Below the pieces are notes generated by a model. It did no database searches. It saw nothing but the letters and a program-made list of their open reading frames with translations, and was not told the origin of the DNA. 20,162 nucleotides of DNA, taken from Lachnospiraceae bacterium. GTDB taxonomy: Bacteria; Bacillota; Clostridia; Lachnospirales; Lachnospiraceae. This document shows, piece after piece, positions 15,723 to 20,162 of this stretch. The position numbers and the translations under genes were made by a program. How positions within the stretch are numbered: position 1 is the stretch's first letter; the number at the start of each line of letters is the position of its first letter. The stretch covers positions 1 through 20,162 of the forward strand of contig JAIECC010000283.1 in NCBI GenBank assembly GCA_029068665.1. Direction: 5' to 3'.

Positions 15723-15729
15723 GAGGTGA
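15723..15729 (+). promoter_or_regulatory. Shine-Dalgarno that sets the motA TTG start
   Basis: GAGGTGA lies five bases before TTG 15735. An in-frame GTG at 15726 is part of this ribosome binding site and so is not the likely start. The choice gives a protein beginning MDIASIIGL, the normal MotA/PomA N-terminus. Confidence 0.65.
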
Positions 15730-15734
15730 CAGTT

Positions 15735-16538
15735 TTGGATATTGCAAGTATAATTGGATTGATTTTATGTGGAGTATTGGTTATTTTTGGTATTGTATTT
15801 GAACAAAACCCGATAGCCGTTAATTTCACTAAGCTGCCCAGCTTTTTTGATATACCTTCTATACTGATTACAATTGGTGGTACCTTTATGTGTGTATTGG
15901 CATCCAATACCGTGAAGGACTTCGTTAATGGATTAAAATCTTTTCTATTGGTTTTGAAGGTACCGAAGGCGGATGTGGGATCTATTATTCGTCAGATTAT
16001 TGATTTATCCAATATAGCAAGAAAAGAAGGTCTGCTGGCATTGGAGGAATCCGCCAATTCCTTAGAGGATGAATTCATGAAGAAGGGAATCCTGCTGATT
16101 GTAGACGGTACAGACCCGGAGTTGGTACGGAATATTCTGGAGACAGAGCTGATGAATATTGATGCTCGTCATAAGAAGCTGATTGCCTTTTGGAAGAATG
16201 TAGGTGCCATGGGTCCTGCCTGGGGTATGATTGGTACCCTGATCGGTTTGATTAACATGTTGCGTGACTTATCGGATCCGGATAGTATCGGACCGAACAT
16301 GGCAGTTGCTTTGATTACTACCTTATACGGTTCCATGCTTGCAAACTGGGTATCTGCTCCGGTTTCAACCAAGCTGGCAACCAATAATGAGATAGAAATT
16401 ATGATGAAGGAAGTTATGATCGAGGGTCTCTTGTCTATACAGGCTGGTGAGAACCCAAGAGTTATTGAAGAAAAACTGAAGTCCTTCTTGTCTCCGACAG
16501 ACAGAAGCAAGATGGAAGGAGAGGCAGGTGAGAGTTAA
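15735..16538 (+). CDS. motA: Flagellar motor stator protein MotA (PomA-like)
   Basis: MotA forms the pentameric part of the stator ion channel and pushes on FliG. The product is 267 residues from TTG 15735. Four membrane segments are visible at about 4-24, 41-58, 156-178 and 187-210, with a large cytoplasmic loop between the second and third. The loop has R96 and E104 in IARKEGLLALEE, in the spacing of the torque-generating R90/E98 of E. coli MotA. P161 (GPAWGMIGT) and P209 (SAPVSTKLA) match the conserved channel prolines. Segments such as IPSILITIGGT, GPNMAVALITTLYGS and GENPRVIEEKL look closer to PomA, the sodium-type subunit, than to E. coli MotA. The motA stop shares one base with the motB start, so the pair is coupled. 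Confidence 0.95.
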   Translation: MDIASIIGLILCGVLVIFGIVFEQNPIAVNFTKLPSFFDIPSILITIGGTFMCVLASNTVKDFVNGLKSFLLVLKVPKADVGSIIRQIIDLSNIARKEGLLALEESANSLEDEFMKKGILLIVDGTDPELVRNILETELMNIDARHKKLIAFWKNVGAMGPAWGMIGTLIGLINMLRDLSDPDSIGPNMAVALITTLYGSMLANWVSAPVSTKLATNNEIEIMMKEVMIEGLLSIQAGENPRVIEEKLKSFLSPTDRSKMEGEAGES

Positions 16539-17446
16539 TGGCGAAGCGAAGGGAAGAAGAACCGGATGAGGGCTCACCGGCATGGATGAGTACGTTCAGT
16601 GATTTGATGAACTTGTTGCTATGCTTCTTTGTCCTGCTGTTTGCCAGTTCCACCATGGATGAAGGGAAGATTCAGCAGATTGCGGCTTCTTTTCAGAATA
16701 TATCCTTTTCCATTTTCAATCAGACCTCTCAAATGATTCAGAATGGGCAGATGGTCAGTGGTGGTGTTACCCAGTTAGAAGGGGTACAATCCATGATGGA
16801 GCAGGTAGGAAAAGCTGTAGATAGTAAGGATGGAGATGACTCCAAGGCAGATACGGACAATGGAAAAAATCCGGAAAGCGATGCTCATGGTCAGGCAGGC
16901 GGTCAGGCAACCGAGGAAAAAGACGGTGAGTTGAATATGGAGAATCTGCAGAGCCAGATGGAACAGGTTGGACTGGAGCAATCCGAAGAGATGTATACAG
17001 AAGTTTCAGAGGCTTTAGAAAACTTTACCATTGATGAGCAGGTGCAGATTGATTACAATTATCAATATGTAGAGTTAGATATGAACGGTGCTTTATTATT
17101 TGACACCGGTAATGCGGAATTAAAAGAAGAGTCTTATGGATTTATGAATCGGATCGGTTCCATTCTGGAGATGTATCCGGACAGTATTATTGAAATTGAA
17201 GGTCATACGGATAATGTACCGATCCATACCTCCCGGTATGAGAGCAACCGGTACCTGTCTACTGCCAGAGCGACTCATGTATATGAGTATTTGATGGAGC
17301 ATGCCAATCTGATCGATCAGAACATGAAGGTGGCGGGATATGGTGAAAGCCGTCCGGCTGTCTCCAATGACACACCGGAAGGCCGGGCCAGAAATCGACG
17401 GGTTGTGATAAAGATTTATAATCAATTAAGTTCATCACAGGAATAA
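16538..17446 (+). CDS. motB: Flagellar motor stator protein MotB (PomB-like)
   Basis: MotB anchors the stator to peptidoglycan and carries the ion-binding aspartate. The product is 302 residues. One membrane segment at about 20-42 contains D22 in WMSTFSDLMNLLLCFFVLLF. This is closer to PomB and MotS (TFADLM / TFSDL) than to E. coli MotB. A linker of about 100 residues rich in D, E, Q, G and K follows (about 60-165). The OmpA-like peptidoglycan-binding domain covers about 170-298, with GHTDN at 222-226 and the basic RARNRRVVI end. It starts on the last base of motA. fliL follows after 10 bases. Confidence 0.96.
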   Translation: MAKRREEEPDEGSPAWMSTFSDLMNLLLCFFVLLFASSTMDEGKIQQIAASFQNISFSIFNQTSQMIQNGQMVSGGVTQLEGVQSMMEQVGKAVDSKDGDDSKADTDNGKNPESDAHGQAGGQATEEKDGELNMENLQSQMEQVGLEQSEEMYTEVSEALENFTIDEQVQIDYNYQYVELDMNGALLFDTGNAELKEESYGFMNRIGSILEMYPDSIIEIEGHTDNVPIHTSRYESNRYLSTARATHVYEYLMEHANLIDQNMKVAGYGESRPAVSNDTPEGRARNRRVVIKIYNQLSSSQE

Positions 17447-17456
17447 GGAGAGCATT

Positions 17457-17993
17457 ATGAGAAAGAATTTAATCAGTGTTATTATTTTAGCAATCTGTAT
17501 TGTGAATTTGGTTTTGAATGCATTGCTGGTATTTGTTTTCTTACCGGCCATGAAAAAGACCGATAATCTGGTGACGGAAATTGCTGCCATTCTGAATCTC
17601 GAACTGGACAAGGATGATTCTCTGGGATCCGGACCGGACATTAAAGATGCTAAGGCATATAATGTATCGGAGCCTACCAGCATCAATTTGAAAAAGGATG
17701 GTCAGGATCTGGATAAGAATGGAATCGAAGATGTTCATTGGGCAATGATTGGAATTTCCATTTCTATGGACGGAAGTGCCAAGGATTATGATGATATTAG
17801 TGCAAAGCTTGCGGAAACGGAAAGCTGGGTATATGATGTAACCCGAAGTGTGGTACAGGAATATACATATGACGAGATTAATAGTGCGGAAGTTCAGGCC
17901 ACGGTAAAGAAACAGATTACGGAAGGACTTCGGGAACGGTATCAGACAGATTGTATTTATGATGTGACATTTAGTTCGTTTATGACACAGTAA
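17457..17993 (+). CDS. fliL: Flagellar basal body-associated protein FliL
   Basis: FliL forms rings around the stator units and supports motor output. The product is 178 residues. A short basic N-terminus (MRKN) is followed by one membrane segment at about 5-29, then a variable linker (residues 30-90), then the FliL domain with VHWAMIGISISMDGSAKDYD, a long helix, and the C-terminal TEGLRERYQTDCIYDVTFSSFMTQ end. Sequence similarity in the family is low outside the domain, so the call rests on topology, C-terminal pattern and its position between motB and fliM. AAGGAG is at 17445-17450, six bases before the ATG. Confidence 0.88.
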   Translation: MRKNLISVIILAICIVNLVLNALLVFVFLPAMKKTDNLVTEIAAILNLELDKDDSLGSGPDIKDAKAYNVSEPTSINLKKDGQDLDKNGIEDVHWAMIGISISMDGSAKDYDDISAKLAETESWVYDVTRSVVQEYTYDEINSAEVQATVKKQITEGLRERYQTDCIYDVTFSSFMTQ

Positions 17994-18037
17994 AATGATA
18001 TCCAGATGCTGTGAAACAGTGAAGGAGGCGAGTAATC

Positions 18038-19015
18038 ATGGGCGAAGTTCTGTCACAAAATGAGATAGACAATCTGTTAAAACAGTTAAGTACCGGTGAG
18101 TTGGATGTAGAAGATTTTTCGGAGGATCCGGCTCAAAATATAAAGGATTATGATTTTGCCAGACCGACAAAGTTCTCCAAGGAGCATTTGCGGACTCTGG
18201 AAATTATATTCGAACATTTTGGACGATTAATGTCTACGAACCTGCCTGCATATCTTCGTAAGAATGTTCAGGTTGAGGTTATGAATGCAGAAGCAGTCAT
18301 TTATTCGGAATTTTCCAATTCCCTGTCCAATCCGGTGTTGTTTGGTGTAGTTGACTTTCAGCCTTTAAAGGGAAATATTATTATAGAGCTTGCCACGAAT
18401 CTGGGGTTTGCCATTGTGGACCGGATGCTTGGCGGAACCGGAGAACCATTGGATAAGGTTCGGGATTTTTCGGAAATTGAGTTGACGATTCTGGAACGGA
18501 TTTTTACCATTTGTATTAATTTGCTTCAGGAACCATGGAAAAATGTAGTAGAAATAGAACCCAGACTGGAACGGATTGAGACAAACTCCCAATTCGTACA
18601 GATTATTTCACCAAGTGAGATGATAGCCATAGTAAGTATCAATGTAAAGATTGGTGATATAGTAGGAATGATGAATGTGTGTCTTCCATTCCTGACACTG
18701 GAGGATGTTATGGATCGATTGAATACCAAATATTGGTATTCTACCATGCAGACCAGGGAGGAGAGTACCTATGTTGATGTCATTGAAACTGCTATATCGA
18801 AGGCACAAATACCATTAAAGGCTGTGCTTGGCACCAGTACAATTTCAGTAAATGACTTTGTAAATCTCCAAAGAGGTGATATAATTAAGGTAGGCCGGCA
18901 GTATGAAGATGAATTGGATATTTACGTTGGTAGTATCTTGAAATTCAAGGCCTTACCGGGCTCCGCTTCAGAGAATTATGCAGTAAAGATAACAAAAGTA
19001 ATCAGAGAGGAGTAA
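18038..19015 (+). CDS. fliM: Flagellar motor switch protein FliM
   Basis: FliM is the C-ring subunit that binds phosphorylated CheY and controls direction of rotation. The product is 325 residues, the usual length. The CheY-binding N-terminal peptide is LSQNEIDNLL (residues 5-14). The middle CheC-like domain contains the GGTG motif at 132-135 and NIIIELATNLGFAIVDRMLG. The C-terminal SpoA (FliMN) domain is at about 245-320 (LGTSTISVNDFVNLQRGDII). A ribosome binding site with GAAGGAGG lies upstream. fliY begins three bases after the stop, and its ribosome binding site (AGGAG at 19008-19012) is in the fliM end. Confidence 0.97.
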   Translation: MGEVLSQNEIDNLLKQLSTGELDVEDFSEDPAQNIKDYDFARPTKFSKEHLRTLEIIFEHFGRLMSTNLPAYLRKNVQVEVMNAEAVIYSEFSNSLSNPVLFGVVDFQPLKGNIIIELATNLGFAIVDRMLGGTGEPLDKVRDFSEIELTILERIFTICINLLQEPWKNVVEIEPRLERIETNSQFVQIISPSEMIAIVSINVKIGDIVGMMNVCLPFLTLEDVMDRLNTKYWYSTMQTREESTYVDVIETAISKAQIPLKAVLGTSTISVNDFVNLQRGDIIKVGRQYEDELDIYVGSILKFKALPGSASENYAVKITKVIREE

Positions 19016-19018
19016 AGT

Positions 19019-20162
19019 ATGGACGGTATGTTATCGCAAGAAGAGATCAATGCTTTGCTGGGTGGTGTGTCAGAAGATTCAACTTCTGAACCGTCATCGA
19101 ATATAGAAGAATTTTCCTGGGAACAAAAAGATATGCTCGGTGAGATTTCCAATATATGTATGGGCACGGCAGCGACAACTTTATATTCTCTAGTAAACCA
19201 AAAGGTAGACATCAGTACACCGACCGTCAGTTGCTGTACCTGGGATGATCTGTCAAGAGAATATGGTATTCCAAGTGTTTTTATTAATATTGCATATGTA
19301 GAAGGAATTGAGGGTAATAACCTTCTCATTTTAAAGGAGGATGATGTAAAGATTATTACAGACCTGATGATGGGAGGTGACGGAACCAATCTGGTCGATA
19401 CTCTTTCCGATTTGCATTTAAGTGCAATCTGCGAAGCCATGAATCAGATGATGGGGGCAGCCGCAACGTCCATGTCCACCATGCTGAACCGGAAGATTGA
19501 TATCAGCCCGCCGGAGGCAGAATACCTTCAGCTTGGCGCAGATCAATTAGGAGCTGTGGTGGAGCAGTTTCAGGGAAAGGAATTTGTAAAGGTTTCCCTG
19601 AAGATGGAAATCGGGGATTTGGTAGATTCCAATATTATGCAGTTGTATCTGGTAGATTTTGCGAAGGAGCTGTGTGATGTATTTTCTGCCAGCACTGCAG
19701 TTCCGGATCCGGAACCGGCTCCAGCACCGGCACAGCCAACGCCTCAACCGGCACCGCAGCCGATGCCGCAGATGCAGCAAATGCCACAAATGCAGCAGAT
19801 GCCGCCTATGATGGAACAACCGCAGATGATGCCTTACGGACAGATGCCATATGGATATGGAATGTCACCGGGACCAAATGTGAATGTTCAGCCGGTACAG
19901 TTCCAAGGCTTTGCACCAGCTGGTCCGAATCCAATTACCCAGCAGGAAAATATTGATCTGATTATGGACGTTCCATTGGAAGTAACAGTGGAACTGGGAC
20001 GTACCCGTAAGTCCATTAAAGAGATTTTAGAGTTTTCACCAGGTACTATCGTGGAGTTGGATAAGATAGCGGGAGAACCAATTGATGTTTTAGTGAATGG
20101 TAAGATGGTTGCCAAAGGAGAAGTTGTAGTTATTGAAGAAAGCTTTGGTATCCGGATTACAG
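19019..20162 (+). CDS. fliY: Flagellar motor switch phosphatase FliY (CheC plus FliN domains), partial
   Basis: The frame is open to the window edge, giving 381 residues and lacking only the last few. In order: a CheY-P binding peptide LSQEEINALL (5-14), a CheC-like domain, a proline/glutamine/methionine-rich linker (about 228-310), and a SpoA/FliN domain (about 315 on: VPLEVTVELGRTRKSIKEIL). Both phosphatase signatures of the D/S-x3-E-x2-N-x3-G type are intact: D38-E42-N45-G49 and S135-E139-N142-G146. This suggests an active CheY-P phosphatase located in the C ring, as known for FliY in Bacillus and Thermotoga. The linker contains the repeated unit QMQQMP twice. The start at ATG 19019 has AGGAG six bases upstream; ATG 19028 is an alternative. 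Confidence 0.95.
   Translation, partial: MDGMLSQEEINALLGGVSEDSTSEPSSNIEEFSWEQKDMLGEISNICMGTAATTLYSLVNQKVDISTPTVSCCTWDDLSREYGIPSVFINIAYVEGIEGNNLLILKEDDVKIITDLMMGGDGTNLVDTLSDLHLSAICEAMNQMMGAAATSMSTMLNRKIDISPPEAEYLQLGADQLGAVVEQFQGKEFVKVSLKMEIGDLVDSNIMQLYLVDFAKELCDVFSASTAVPDPEPAPAPAQPTPQPAPQPMPQMQQMPQMQQMPPMMEQPQMMPYGQMPYGYGMSPGPNVNVQPVQFQGFAPAGPNPITQQENIDLIMDVPLEVTVELGRTRKSIKEILEFSPGTIVELDKIAGEPIDVLVNGKMVAKGEVVVIEESFGIRIT

Noticed and set aside
19547..20115. Minus-strand frames opposite fliY, one rich in His, Arg and Leu.
   Set aside because: Their composition is the reverse complement of the Pro/Gln/Met linker repeats of fliY; no start signals are seen.

Overview
The window is one continuous, tightly packed block in which every confident gene reads on the + strand. 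Gene content and order point to a flagellated member of the Clostridia, most likely a Lachnospiraceae-type bacterium. The supporting signs are a CodY regulator, a three-zinc-finger TopA, strong AGGAGG ribosome binding sites, several TTG starts, a FliY-type (CheC plus FliN) switch protein, the TIGR02530 flagellar operon protein, and motA/motB placed between flbD and fliL. The taxon is inferred from gene order and protein character; no database search was possible.

Region 1 (1-4132) holds housekeeping and regulatory genes: dprA (DNA uptake and recombination), topA (topoisomerase I) and codY (GTP and branched-chain amino acid sensing global repressor). A 118-bp gap before codY contains a possible promoter. 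A 130-bp gap after codY contains a perfect TTGACA abutting a nearly perfect 15-bp palindrome, which could be the flgB operon control region, the codY terminator, or both.

Region 2 (4263-15313) is the early flagellar operon: rod and basal body genes (flgB, flgC, fliE), the MS ring and switch (fliF, fliG), the export ATPase complex (fliH, fliI, fliJ), a MotE/YlxF-like membrane protein, hook-length control (fliK), the hook cap (flgD), a conserved flagellar operon protein of unknown function, and the hook (flgE). Genes are separated by a few to about 90 bases and some are translationally coupled or overlapping.

Region 3 (15314-20162) begins with a 206-bp gap carrying a terminator-like hairpin, so the cluster may be divided into two transcription units here. 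It continues with flbD (swrD-type), motA, motB, fliL, fliM and fliY. The fliY gene is cut by the end of the window a few residues short of its expected C-terminus. Together these encode the stator (MotA/MotB with FliL and FlbD) and the C-ring proteins that receive the CheY signal (FliM, FliY).

No insertion sequence, CRISPR array, tRNA, rRNA, prophage or broken gene was seen. No gap without a gene exceeds about 206 bp. This is mainly an ordinary core flagellar region. The points worth a second look are the control region before flgB, the hairpins before fliK and flbD, the three TTG starts, a PomA/PomB-like (possibly sodium-driven) stator, and low-complexity tails or linkers in FlgD, MotB and FliY.
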